In this document: in pieces, positions 22,916 through 33,256 of the stretch
Position numbering within the stretch: position 1 is the stretch's first letter
Layout of the letters: every line of letters starts with the position of its first letter
Source of the DNA: Silene latifolia
Lineage: Eukaryota > Streptophyta > Magnoliopsida > Caryophyllales > Caryophyllaceae
NCBI RefSeq assembly: GCF_048544455.1
Contig: NC_133536.1
Span: 39,884,652 to 39,948,651, forward strand
DNA: 64,000 nucleotides
Direction: 5' to 3'
Translations under genes and position numbers: made by a program
Notes under the pieces: generated by a model
Databases searched by the model: none
What the model was told of the DNA's origin: nothing
Seen by the model: only the letters and a program-made list of their open reading frames with translations

Positions 22916-23088
22916 GAGGGTGCCACATATAAGGTCACCAACAAATTGACCTTTCTTATTCAAGGTCACAAATTGACCTTTTCTTATTCAAGGTCACCAA
23001 CTGGTGCCTTCCTAATCCTCTTTTTAGAGTCGTTAAGATTTATCTCAACAAGTCGCGGCCACGTCGGTGGCGACTTTGCTTTATGGTC
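22916..23088. other. Segment between two TTA sites beside the 1.6 kb element
   Basis: It ends in TATGGTC and is followed by TTA (23089-23091), mirroring the GACCAT start at 21295. It holds two to three copies of a ~29 bp phrase (CAAATTGACC ... TTATTCAAGGTCA, 22938-22999). It may be the true right end of a larger element or a second small insertion. Confidence 0.45.
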
Positions 23089-23139
23089 TTAGAAAATATA
23101 GAGAGGTCATTTATCTAAAAATGGACGACTATTAGAAAA

Positions 23140-23426
23140 TATTAGTGGGACAAACATGAAAGTATGTCTTTACTCTGCCACTTACATACATTACTACTTA
23201 AAGATTACATCAACCAATCAAAGATTCAAAGGTCTATCTTATAAGTAGCAGCCATAAAAAGGTTACTCATGGGCATGAAAGACAACGAATTCCATCATCC
23301 GGCGATTGTCTTACTCTTTAAAACAATGGGCTATTGATTATCAAATTTTAGTTGCCAACAATAATAGAAGGGCTACAAGCCTATAAAACATTTGTAAATA
23401 AACAAAATGAGTTGGATTATTACATA
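23140..23426. other. Intergenic, no gene seen
   Basis: Nothing recognised. Confidence 0.5.
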
Positions 23427-23963
23427 CTCCCTCCGATTTAGACAGATGATAACAATTACCTAAAATGGATGAACCACACCAATGGTAACATATCATATTT
23501 GGCATGAAAAATAACTAAATTACCCTTACATTTACTACCTATTTACAACTTTACCATCCACTCACTCACTCACCAACTACTCCCTCCATTCAACTCCACT
23601 TTGCAGGTTTCTCATTTGCACACTATTCACAAGTGGACTTTCAACTTCAATTTTCTCTCGATACATAAGTTAAAATATATTTATGTGGGATCTTATTTGA
23701 TTCGTCTTTTAGAGTACATTAAAAATATCTAACTTTTATAATTTTTGCAAATACGTAGCTAAAGATATTTACCGCGTAAAACTCGCGTTGGCAAACGTGA
23801 TAAAGCAAACCTGTAAAGTGGAGTTGAATGGAGGGAGTACTTATTTAATCCACCTAAACTCATGTGGCCCCAATCAATATTTCCTACTTTACCCCTCACT
23901 TTTCCACCTTTTCTTAAATAACCACTTTTTGCTTATGTTTACATCTGTCTAGATAGGAGGGAT
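23427..23963. mobile_element. Stowaway-type MITE (outer), interrupted
   Basis: The left end CTCCCTCCGATTTAGACAGA and the inverted right end (ATCTGTCTAGATAGGAGGGA) pair imperfectly. TA lies outside both (23425-23426, 23964-23965), the Tc1/mariner target. Its interior is split by a second Stowaway. Confidence 0.85.
23580..23837. mobile_element. Stowaway-type MITE (inner), 258 bp
   Basis: The ends CTCCCTCCATTCAACTCCAC and their complement are perfectly inverted for more than 20 bp and extend with one mismatch to about 32 bp. TA flanks both sides (23578-23579, 23838-23839). It is nested in the outer Stowaway. Confidence 0.92.
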
Positions 23964-23965
23964 TA

Positions 23966-24297
23966 ATATTTATACTACTTCTGATTCTTGAAAATTGCCC
24001 CACTTTTTAAGATTTTTGAGTTTCTAAGAATTTTTTTTGTGTGGAAAGGAAGCTAAATAAACAAACTATGTTGTTGATGAATTTTGAACTCAAGTCATGA
24101 CTCATGAGTACCCGTTATGATTTTGTTACAACTATTTACTATTCCCTTAGTCATCTTTATTTTCATGCTGAAATTAGGTAGAAAAAAAATTGAGAATCTT
24201 CATTCTTAAAACAAGAAAATTTAACGTATCCACATTCATCCATGTCATCAATTAACATAAATTTAGCAAAACGTTTTGCTTGGAACGACCACTATTC
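23966..24297. other. AT-rich intergenic, no gene seen
   Basis: Nothing recognised. Confidence 0.5.
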
Positions 24298-24404
24298 GTC
24301 ACAAGCTTGTGACGGATGGTGACCCTTTCACAATATGCAAGTGGGAGGGCAAGTGGGGCGCTCTATATTTGTCCCACTTGCCCTTCCACTTGCAATTGTG
24401 TGAG
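24298..24404. repeat. Palindrome and hairpin, likely MITE remnant
   Basis: GTCACAAGCTTGTGAC (24298-24313) is a perfect 16 bp palindrome. 24329-24358 and 24374-24400 form a ~27 bp hairpin stem around CAAGTGGGAGGGCAAGTGGG, with few mismatches and a short loop. No target-site duplication was found. Confidence 0.7.
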
Positions 24405-24950
24405 AAATTGCCTAAACTTAGTATGCAATAGTGCTAGGTTCCCTTAGACAAAGAGAAAAAAAAACTAATTTAATTTGTTGTATGACATTGGACGACGCAA
24501 TTTTTCAGTTTTTTTCCATTTCTAAATTTGCCCATTGCATAATTTTCACTTATAAAATTTTTATATCACATAATTTTAGAATTAATATTTATTTTAGATA
24601 GTGTCAAAATTTCAAAAATGGTTAGAGCAACAACTTTTTGAGCACATCAATCAGTTAATAATAGATTAACGTTTTTTTAAAAATGCTTTATATTAATAGA
24701 AACTGGCAAATTTAGAGCAACAACGTTTTTCTAAAACGGAAATTTTTCCTGGTAAATAAACCCTCTAAAACACATAAATCATTAATAATAATTAATAATT
24801 AATAATCAATAATTATAATTTATAATTGGATAACTTATTTTATTAAAAATATTGATTAATAAAAAAATTCAAATCCTTCTCCTTTAAAATGTAAGAAGTT
24901 CGATTACTGTAGCTTAGGAATAGTATCTCCAATGAACAGTGCTTAGCAAT
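24405..24950. other. AT-rich intergenic, no gene seen
   Basis: A low-complexity TAATAATTAATAATT stretch lies at 24778-24830. Confidence 0.5.
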
Positions 24951-25380
24951 AGTGATTCATCCTAGCCGTCCATCCTTTACTTCCTCTAATCTCAGCCGCC
25001 CACAACACACATCCTTCACATTTCTTCCTTTCTCTTTTCCTCCTGCTCACACTTTCCCTTTCCCTCTACACTTCCATCATTCCCTCTTCTCAATCGCCAA
25101 AGTCATTCATTGCCCCAAATTGTTTCGATCGTTCACTCTAGATCCGTATAAAAACTTCACTCACCTTGATAACCATGCCCGGAGTTTCCGGTAATTGTTG
25201 TTTATATTTAGTATTCAACAATTAGCCATAAATGTATGCTACAAGATCTTTGTAAGTAAATATGGTTTTAGTTAGAAGAAGTCGATAATTTATGCAGGCT
25301 GCATATTGTTGCTCTATTTCTGTTCTGCCTTCTTTGTTTATCTCCTCTGTCTTTCCTTTCAGGTAATTTCTGTTCTCTTG
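24951..25380 (+). other. Pyrimidine-rich leader-like segment, possible gene fragment
   Basis: A C/T-rich stretch with an 80-codon Ser/Pro/Phe-rich frame (24952-25194) runs into ATGCCCGGAGTTTCC at 25174, followed by a GT. Further on TATGCAG and CTTTCAG look like splice acceptors (near 25297 and 25360). This resembles a 5' untranslated region and small exons, perhaps carried by a Helitron, but no family is recognised. Confidence 0.25.
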
Positions 25381-25639
25381 TCAAGTGAATTTTTTGGGCC
25401 CAATTGATCATATTATTTGCTTTAGAGCCCAAATAACCCAATTTGCAATATGGATCGATCCGGATTCTATTAAACGGGACAAATATAATTAAATTAAGCT
25501 AAAATTCAATATTAACTTAAAATAATTTTATTTCTTTTAAATAGCCAATATGCTAAAGTCAACATAAGTCAATCTAAATATTAGACAATTACAACTTTAA
25601 TCTCGGAGATAAAGATCAAATTAACGTAATCGGAAACCG

Positions 25640-25668
25640 CGACCGTTAGGTCGAGGGCAACCAACTAG
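25640..25668 (+). mobile_element. Helitron-like 3' terminus
   Basis: A 5 bp hairpin CGACC-GTTA-GGTCG is followed 11 bp later by CTAG, then T. Hairpin plus CTRR before T is the Helitron 3' end pattern. The 5' TC end was not identified, so the element's extent is unknown. Confidence 0.4.
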
Positions 25669-25669
25669 T

Positions 25670-26309
25670 ATTAATAAACATTGAAAAACTATTTTGTGAA
25701 TTTCAAGCATTTTATTTTATCATATAAAATATGTACATATCATTACATAAATGTCCTTGTAATTTACATGGGCTTAAAACTAGTTGAAGAATAAAATGAA
25801 TTAAATATTATTCACTCCTCTAGTTTTCCTCCTTTACACTATTTTTTCTGGTATGAGGCCAGTTATTTGATTGACAACAATGTCATTCCCCTTCCGACCA
25901 CCCAACTTTGGCCTTGTTCGATGACCCTACAACCATCCCTTCAATAAGTCGACTTTAATTGCAATCGACATAAAATCCAAACCCTAATTTTAAAAATAAA
26001 CTTTTTTCATAAAAAACAATAGTTAAATCGATTAAAAGACGATATTAAAAAAGTTACTGATAAACCGGAAAAAGTACATGTAATATACGCGAATTATAAT
26101 CCATTGTTGTCGAACTATTAACGAATTGGGTAGGTTTTGAGAAAACACAAGGGAGGGAATTATTTTTAATTATCTTTTAAAACGAAGAACAATTATGAAA
26201 TATGAAGAGCAAAATGCGTGGGATTTTAATAAATTGGTGCCCGATATTTAGCAATTACGTAATTTTATACTGAGTAGTATATTAAAAGATGTACAAAATA
26301 ATCAAATGT
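25670..26309. other. AT-rich intergenic, no gene seen
   Basis: Nothing recognised. Confidence 0.5.
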
Positions 26310-26590
26310 TCAAATAAAATATTTTCTACATTTGTTTATGTAAGAAACTATCCTAGACGGGCCTAACTCAACCTCAAGGGGAGCCGCTGCAACCCGTCTC
26401 TCCCTTCTCTGACAACAGTGGTACAAAAGTGATCCACTGACCACGATAAACAAAAGAAATAAAATGACGGCCAGGATCACAAAAGGTGTTGCACTTGCGC
26501 CTCTCTGGTGGTCACCTATGACCGGTTTCTTTGGTTAATCTTGTTAGCCGATGCCCAAGACGCGGCGACTACGATCACTAACAGTAGCAC
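26310..26590 (-). pseudogene. Gene-derived exon fragment with a transmembrane segment
   Basis: On the minus strand a T-rich tract ending TTTTTGCAG looks like a splice acceptor at 26591-26600. The next bases, from 26590, read VLLLVIVVAASWASANKINQ, a signal-peptide-like stretch. A frame change near 26520 leads to GDHQRGASATPF, then a ~20-residue hydrophobic helix (VILAVILFLLFIVVSGSLLY), a basic CCQRRERR stretch and PLEVELGP, with a stop ending at 26310. The region is more GC-rich than its surroundings. It looks like the terminal exon of a host gene for a small membrane protein, captured or left as a relic. I do not recognise the gene. Confidence 0.45.
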
Positions 26591-26600
26591 CTGCAAAAAT

Positions 26601-27128
26601 AAACTCACGAGATTGTTTAAAATTTTTAATTAGAAATTAAATCTATTTACTAAATTTGTGAAATTATACTTAGTAGACGATTTTTTCCGGCATAATTCTT
26701 AAGGCACCCTCGAGGTTTGCACTTTTTCCCAAATACCAAAAAAAAAAACATTGAACTAGTCATATGGTATATGTCCATAAGCAATAAATGCTTAAATCTA
26801 TCATTTTGTGTTATTATAAGAGAATGATTTAATGTAGACTTATTTCGTATAAAGCAAAACTATAAATTATTATTGTAATTAGTTTCGTGATAAAAAGATT
26901 CATTAAAAAAATTGAGAAAATTTATAAAGAAATCATTTGTTTCGAGTTAATAAAAAATATTTTCACCACAAATACACATTTCATTACATTACCCATTTTT
27001 TTATCAGTTTTATTGATCGATTATTTTCTCAAATCAAAGTATATCGAGGTGATTTGAAAATTAACGAGGTGTCAATTTAATATATAAGCAATATATATAA
27101 ATAATATATAATATATTTCAATCATGAA
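26601..27128. other. AT-rich, no gene seen
   Basis: If 26310-26590 is an exon, this could hold intron sequence on the minus strand. No upstream exon is visible. Confidence 0.45.
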
Positions 27129-27612
27129 TACTATATACATATATAATCCGGAAATCAAGAGACTTCAATGTAATTAAATAAATTTATACAAATTAGTTAT
27201 ACTATATAGTTTTTAATTATAGCGTTGTGTGATAGACCTGACCAAGGGATTCAATGTAAATATTATATGGTTTTGGTTGAATTATAAATTTAGAGAACAT
27301 GAGAATATGGTGATTTTATTTAAAATAAACATTCCCACTTATGGTATTGATTAGTATAAAGATGTTAATTATTTAACATACACAAATATAATATAAGTAT
27401 GTTATATTTTGGAAACTATTAAAAGTTAAATAAATCAAGCTAGACTTCCAAAAATTATAATATTCTATAATTATTTATATTTGATTTAATACATATATTT
27501 AATATATTTATATAGCTATGTAAGCCTTTTAAAATTCCACGCCTAAATAGTAAAAGTAATTATGTTAGTAGTAAAAAGAATTGTATGTAGTAACATTGGA
27601 TATAGTATTATG
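27129..27612 (+). repeat. AT-rich block A (paralogue at 28141-28617)
   Basis: About 480 bp repeated in direct orientation at 28141-28617, sharing long phrases such as AATATAATATAAGTATGTTA and CTTCAATGTAATTAAATAAA. Both copies are followed by the end or the whole of an Athila-like LTR. Confidence 0.9.
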
Positions 27613-27627
27613 ATAGTAATTTCTTTT

Positions 27628-27688
27628 TACTACTTACTAAGTTGTTTGTCGAGTGATAAATATTGTTTGGTAGATTAACGACCTATCC
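27628..27688 (+). repeat. 61 bp remnant of the Athila-like LTR end
   Basis: It matches the last ~60 bp of the LTR at 28618-30177 (TACTACTTACTAAGTTGTTT and on), with about five differences. AATAT follows at 27689-27693, the same 5 bp that precede the full LTR at 28613-28617. Confidence 0.85.
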
Positions 27689-27693
27689 AATAT

Positions 27694-28110
27694 GATAGTA
27701 ATCACTCATTTGTATAGTCAAAGTAACAATATTAGCAACGAGCGGGAGTAATGAAAGTAATAGAAGTAACAACGGGAGTATTGAAATTATCAATATTAAT
27801 TCGGCAGTAGTGAAAGTAACAATAATTACGTAACAATAATTATGGCTGGAGTAGTGAAAGTAATAGTAGTAATAACAAATATAAGAAATGTAACAATACT
27901 AACAAAAAAAAAGTATATATGATTAATTAGTTAACGAATCTATTTAAGTAAAATATTAATTGCGGGTGTAGTGAATTTGCCTCATAATTTATTTAATCGT
28001 AATTTTAAGATATGTCATATAAAAATATATTAATGATAAAATTTATGAGTTATGCCACTTTAAAGTTGTATTATTTAACTGAAAATAAATTTTAATATTA
28101 AATAAAGGTA
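27694..28110. other. AT-rich sequence with repeated GTAGTGAAAGTAAC phrases
   Basis: GTAGTGAAAGTAA-like phrases recur at 27750-27880. No gene is seen. It is probably the body of the Helitron-like element that ends at 28139. Confidence 0.5.
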
Positions 28111-28139
28111 GCCCGGGCGGCACCGGGCATCAACACTAG
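28111..28139 (+). mobile_element. Helitron-like 3' terminus
   Basis: A GC-rich hairpin, GCCCGG (28111-28116) and CCGGGC (28123-28128), precedes CTAG (28136-28139) and T. It stands out in very AT-rich DNA, as Helitron end hairpins do. The 5' end is not located. Confidence 0.5.
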
Positions 28140-28140
28140 T

Positions 28141-28617
28141 ACTATATATATAATCCGGAAACCAATGAACTTCAATGTAATTAAATAAATCTATACAAAT
28201 TAATTATGCTATAAAGTTTTTAATCGATAGTGCCGTGGGATAGACTTGACCAAGGGGCTTCAATGTAAATATTATATAGTTATGGTTAAAATATAAATTT
28301 AGAGAACACCAAAATATGGTGATTTTCCTTAAAATAAACATGTCTTACTTATAGTATTAATTAGTATAAAGATGTTAATTATTCAGCATACACAAATATA
28401 ATATAAGTATGTTATATTTTGGAAACTATTAAAGGTAAATAAATCAAGCAAAATTTCCAAAAAAAATATAATATTACATAATTATTTCGATTTTATTTAA
28501 TGCATATATGTAATATATTTATATAAATATATAAGCCTATTAAATTGTATGCTTAAATAGTAAAAGTAATTCTGTTAGTAGTGAAAAGAATTGTAATAAC
28601 ATTGGATATAGTAATAT
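28141..28617 (+). repeat. AT-rich block A' (paralogue of 27129-27612)
   Basis: The second copy of block A. It starts right after the Helitron-like terminus and ends at the insertion point of the Athila-like LTR. Confidence 0.9.
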
Positions 28618-30177
28618 TGATGCAATCGTAAAAAGCGCACTTTTAACCCCTTAATGAACCCCGTTTCGCATGCTTATTCGCACATTTTAGGGTCATTTCG
28701 GCGTCTTTACCTTCCTATGTGATTTTCTATAGGATTTTAGCCCATTTATAGAAAAGGAAGTAAAATAGGCGGAAATCACGCAATTTGGAGCATGTAGAAG
28801 CTAAATTAACTGTACTAATGACCAAGCATGAAGAGGAGACAGAAACTAAAAGGCTGTAGCAAGATTGTAAGGCTAATGAAGTCAGCCCTCACGGCCTAGA
28901 GCCACCTCCCAAGAATTTTGCGGCAACATTTGAAGTAAGGAGGATTTACTAGAGGAGCCCGGGCGAGCACCACCATAGCCCGGGCGGGTTGACCAGCACT
29001 CCGCGCGGGCAAGAGACCAGCCCGGACGGGTTCTCAGCCAGAGTTCCCTCTTTACACTATCAGCCCAGGCGGGTTGAGCCATAGCCCGGGCGGGGCAATG
29101 TTTCCTCGCATCCGGATTAGAAGTGTATTTACTAAATTAAACTTATAATTTTGTAGTTAGTATAAATACCCCTCATTCCATTACGGTTTATAGAGATTAA
29201 TATAGGGATAATTAGGAATAACTACTTTAATGAGCATCTTAATCTTTCAATTAGCTTAATCTTTCCACAATAATTTATAGATCTTGTCTTTGTATTAAAG
29301 AATTCTTGGGTTGTATTTGGAAAAGGTGACAATTCTTCAGTAATCAAAGGTCTTCTTTTATTATTCATTATTATTGTTCATCTCCTTAAATTGTGGTATA
29401 ATTCCTTAATCTCTACTTTATTTCTTGTTAATCCTTGTTAATTACTTACTTTGTTCATCATGAGGTTACTATTGCTATGATGCTTGACAACATTATTTGC
29501 TTGATTAACATGATAATGAGTGAGTAATATTCTATCTAGGGTTAATGGGGGTTTAGGGGGAATGATTAAAGGGTAGATCCATGCTTCATGAGCTAATTTG
29601 GTTGATTAAATTGTTGTTGTAAGTTCTAGCTTTAGTGCACATGTTATGTTTGATGAAATGATTGAGTGACAACCTAGCATGATTCTCGACCTATTCAACA
29701 AAACCCATAAGTTCAGAAGCCTCGGGGATTGTTAGACCATGTACTAATCTAGTGGGAACACCAGGTGCACGCGGAAGCTAATCCGACTCAATCTATGAGC
29801 CGGAGGACCAAAAGTTCCGGTTCTACTATATTATGACCCTTACCAAGGCAAACTCATACTCTTTTGGATTTAAAATTTGATCACCCCTATGAACCCATGA
29901 CACCTTAGTGCTTTTCACATATTAATTTCATCCTCATTTACTTTGTTTGCTCTTATTTTCATTAGTTTACATTTATTTCAATTGTTTTAGTTGTAGTTAT
30001 TACACTCACCTCATACCAACCAAATTGTGACACCGCTACACTATTAGAAGCCTTTTTTTAAACATTGCAATTTACTCAAATTAGAAGTTAACCGTCCTTT
30101 GGGTTCGACCTCTACTTACTACTTACTAAGTTGTTTGTCGAGCGATAAATATTGTTTTATAGATTAACGACCTGTCA
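28618..30177 (+). repeat. Athila-like (Ty3/Gypsy) LTR, about 1.56 kb
   Basis: It begins TGATGCAATCG, ends ACCTGTCA and is followed three bases later by an Athila-type primer site. A TATA box (TATAAATA, 29161-29168) lies mid-LTR. Four GC-rich copies of a CCCGGGCGGG-type motif sit at 28957-29095. Length and primer site fit Athila/Tat LTRs. The partner 3' LTR is not in the window apart from the 61 bp remnant upstream, so the element is truncated. Confidence 0.75.
28957..29097 (+). repeat. Clustered CCCGGGCGGG-type motifs
   Basis: GCCCGGGCGAG (~28958), GCCCGGGCGGG (~28978), GCCCGGACGGG (~29020), GCCCAGGCGGG (~29063) and GCCCGGGCGGG (~29083) lie within 140 bp of otherwise AT-rich LTR. Several are followed by a TTGA-type sequence. 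Confidence 0.8.
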
Positions 30178-30180
30178 AAA

Positions 30181-30199
30181 TGGCGTCGTTGCCGGGGAC
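30181..30199 (+). other. Athila-like primer binding site
   Basis: TGGCGTCGTTGCCGGGGAC is one base from the TGGCGCCGTTGCCGGGGAC of Athila elements, which is thought to pair with Asp tRNA. Confidence 0.75.
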
Positions 30200-30454
30200 G
30201 GTGCTAATTTGAGTTAAACTGCTTTTGTTTTATTTTATGCTTTTAAGTAATGTATTTTTGTATTGAGAAACTAATTGGTTTCTCAAAATCTTTCTCACCA
30301 TTTACAAAGTTTGTGTGCATAAGTTAAAGAACCCTATTACAAGATGGATACCATAGATTGTTTTGTGGAGATTTTGAACCAAGTAGCTACATCAAAGATC
30401 ATTTGGAGGCACTATTATCTTTGGAAGCAAGTGAGGCTAATGACCGAAAATGGG
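30200..30454 (+). other. Truncated Athila-like leader
   Basis: Untranslated leader sequence downstream of the primer site. It stops where the TRIM begins; no gag is reached. Confidence 0.5.
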
Positions 30455-31002
30455 TGTAATACTCCAAGTTATTCAGAGGGAAGTCATCCCACATCGGGAA
30501 AATAAGGAGGTTGCGGTATGTTTATAAGGGATCCACCCAACATTTAGTAACAAGGCCTTGTGCTTTTGGGCTTAAGTGAGGACAAATAATGGGTCCAAAG
30601 GTACACATTCTATCCTATTTGGTAGTGTTACGACCGTGGTGGGTCGGGTTGTTATAAATGGTATAAGAGCAACCCTGCGACCGTGTGGCGAGCCTGTGGT
30701 CAGGAGTGCTCGGGGCACCCACCTAGCGGGGGAGGATTCTGGGCTCGACTGCGGTCAGCTTTGAGACAGAATGAGGACATTGTGTTCTTTGAGTGAGGGA
30801 GTTTGTAACACTCCAAGTTATTCAGAAGGAAGTTATCCCACATCGGGAAAATAAGGAGGTTGTGGTATGTTTATGAGGGATTCCACCCACCATTTAGTAA
30901 CAAGGCCTTGTGCTTTTGGGCTTAAGTGAGGATAAATAATGGACCCAAAGGTACACATCTCATCCTATTGGGTGGTGTTACGACTGTGGTGGGTCGGGAT
31001 GA
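30455..31002 (+). mobile_element. TRIM (miniature LTR retrotransposon)
   Basis: LTR1 (30455-30656) starts TGTAATACTCCAAG and contains CCCACATCGGGAAAATAAGG. Two bases after it comes TGGTATAAGAGCAACCC, an initiator-Met-type primer site. The interior is only ~147 bp and ends in GAGTGAGGGAG, a short polypurine tract. LTR2 (30804 to about 31002) repeats LTR1 with its 3' end altered. Tiny size, no coding sequence and LTR signals make it a TRIM. No target-site duplication was confirmed because LTR2's end is degraded. Confidence 0.8.
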
Positions 31003-31608
31003 CCTTATGTATGCGCGACCCCTAGCCAAGTATGGGTAACAACGCGTATCAGTTCCAAAGGTACAAGAATTGCAAGAATGACGACAACATATAAAGGCAA
31101 GGCATGAGACATGGATTAGCTGTCTACTTGGACATCTTTTGACATCGTCTTGCGCAAAAGAGATCCTTGTTGAGGCACGATAACTTGGAGAAACGATCTA
31201 AGACCTTTGTCATTGTCTAGACCGAGCACTAGCTCGACTTAAAATAAGAGAGGAATAAAGAAAGGGTGGCATCTCGGAAGAGAAGCCCCCAAGACGAGAA
31301 GATGACTCTGGAATTTGATAAAAAGGAGACTGGGCGACAAAAAGGATCCCCCCCAGTAAAGAGGTATAAATGGAAATTGTGGTTGGAAGGTTGATAATGG
31401 AGGTGAAGAGTTAAGAGTTGGGATGGTTGTGTATATGAGGACTGCCTACGTATTCACGTGGAGTGAAATCAAACCAGATCGTAGTTCTGCGGTTTGGTTA
31501 ATTTTGTTTGGGTGTTGTGGTTGTATCCTTCTTGTGTAAGAAAGGACTGCCTACGTATTTACGTGGAGTGAAATCAAACCAGATCGTACTTCAGGTATAT
31601 GCCTAAGA
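31003..31608. mobile_element. Flank of E1, probable Tat/Ogre-type fragment
   Basis: Two direct 45 bp copies (31439-31483 and 31543-31587, one mismatch) begin GGACTGCCTACGTATT. This phrase is familiar from noncoding parts of plant Tat-lineage elements. The sequence seems to resume beyond E1 at 56614. No coding domain is present here. Confidence 0.45.
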
Positions 31609-31883
31609 TGTAACACCCCCGCATACCAGGATGCCTTACCAAGGACCATCCTAGTGTATGAAGGTGTTACCATCTTGGTCACCCGAGGTAGTAGATCAAA
31701 TAAACAATAAAAGAACACTTTTAATAAGTTACTTTAACTCTTTACAACCAAATACAAAACTGATTACAAGTGATAGCTATGACTACTATAGAACTCATGC
31801 ATCAGAACATCTATGCCGGTAGCGTGATGACTCGATCCCCTCCATGCCCAACAGCAAAAACCAACGGTACCTGCTAAGCCAAC
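31609..31883 (-). repeat. E1 3' LTR, outer part
   Basis: It begins TGTAACACCCCCG and matches 55301-55572. Its last five bases, CCAAC, are the target duplicated by G. Confidence 0.93.
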
Positions 31884-33237
31884 TGTAATACTCCGTATTT
31901 ATGAGTCTCAGGGTACTCTATCGAGTAGGCCTTACTCTGTCGAGTAAGGGTGAGTTGCGTTTTATAAAAGTTTCTGACCTGTTGGGTACTCGATCGAGTA
32001 ACTTAGATACTCGATCGAGTAAGGGGGCACTCGATCGAGTACCTTAGCTACTCGATCGAGTAGCCGGTTTACGGGGAGTTATTTCTCGGGTTTTGTTAAT
32101 TATGCGATTAAGGTATATAATCTTTTCCGTCATTGTTCTAAACACTTCTCAAAACCTAAATTACTGTCAAGAGAGAAAGCAAAGTACGTTCTTCACTTTA
32201 ATCGCATTGTTAGCAAATCCCGGAGTTTGGAAGGTCGGATTTCATAGTTAGTTATACCGTTGAGATCCTTGCGTCGAGGGTAAGACCTATGTACCGTTTT
32301 TATAGTATTTCCTTTAAGTTGTTTAAACCCTAATATGGGGATTTGGGGGTTTTTGTGTAGATTGTGATTTGGTAGTGTTTATGTGTTTGTATGGTAGGAG
32401 GAGGTTTTGTAGAAGAGGCTTTTTGATACAGCTGTTGAGACCGTCTGATAGTTGTGCTTTCCAGGTAGGATTTCCTACTCAGTATTAGTCCCATAATGTG
32501 ATGTTGATGTGTTGTGGTTGATTGAATAATATAGTAATTATATTGTGACGGTTGTGATTGTGATTGTTTGTCTCTGGTTCTCGAGATGCGTTCTCGGCTG
32601 AGTGGAGTCACTTGCGGGAGTGACTTCACGCCCTAGTTTTGCCCTTCGTGGAACCCGCCACGGAAGGGGATGTGCACATTAATGGACAGGGTTATCGCTC
32701 ATTATGAGGAGCGGGGATTTGGTGGGTACGGCTGCGGTCCCCCACTAGCAGGGCTGGTCCAGTGGACAGTCGGTGATTGAGATTGATGGGACTGATGTGA
32801 TTGTGTGTGTGACGGTGTGAGATATCTGTTTATCGTATTGTTGATATATATATATATATATATATTGTATGATTAGTACTGACCCCGTGTTGTTGTTTGT
32901 AAAACCTGCGGTGATCCATTTGGGGATGGTGAGCAGTAATTGAGCAGGTTCGAGTTGAGTCACATGGGATTGCTGGGATTGCCACTGTCAGATGATAGAA
33001 GTCTTCCGCTGTAGCTTAGTCGTTTAATAAACTTTACATTTAGTTGATTAGACAGATGGTTTGAGAACTTGTACCCGTATTTTGGGATTTGGCTTGGTTT
33101 GTACTTTTCACTAAAGTTATACTATTAAATGTGGTGTCGTTATTGTCTAATGATTATCATGCCTCGAGTAACCGAGATGGTAGTATCCTTATACCTGAGT
33201 GGTCCTGGTAAGGCACTTGGAGTATGGGGGTGTTACA
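31884..33237 (+). repeat. G 5' LTR
   Basis: A 1354 bp LTR that begins TGTAATACTCC and ends GTGTTACA. It carries six palindrome-type motifs (31914-32062), a likely TATA box (GTATATAAT, ~32112) and a TA microsatellite near 32842-32867. Confidence 0.95.
31914..32062. repeat. Palindrome cluster TACTCGATCGAGTA in the G 5' LTR
   Basis: Four copies with an intact CTCGATCGAG core near 31987, 32009, 32029 and 32049, plus two degenerate copies near 31916 and 31933. They lie just upstream of the likely TATA box. The same cluster is at 48839-48988 in the other LTR. Confidence 0.95.
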
Positions 33238-33239
33238 AA

Positions 33240-33256
33240 TGGTATCAGAGCGACGA
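33240..33256 (+). other. G primer binding site
   Basis: TGGTATCAGAGCGACGA lies two bases after the LTR, a classic initiator Met tRNA site. Confidence 0.92.

Noticed and set aside
28882..29082. 66-codon minus-strand frame in the Athila-like LTR
   Set aside because: It is explained by the GC-rich motif array in the LTR; no start context or homology.
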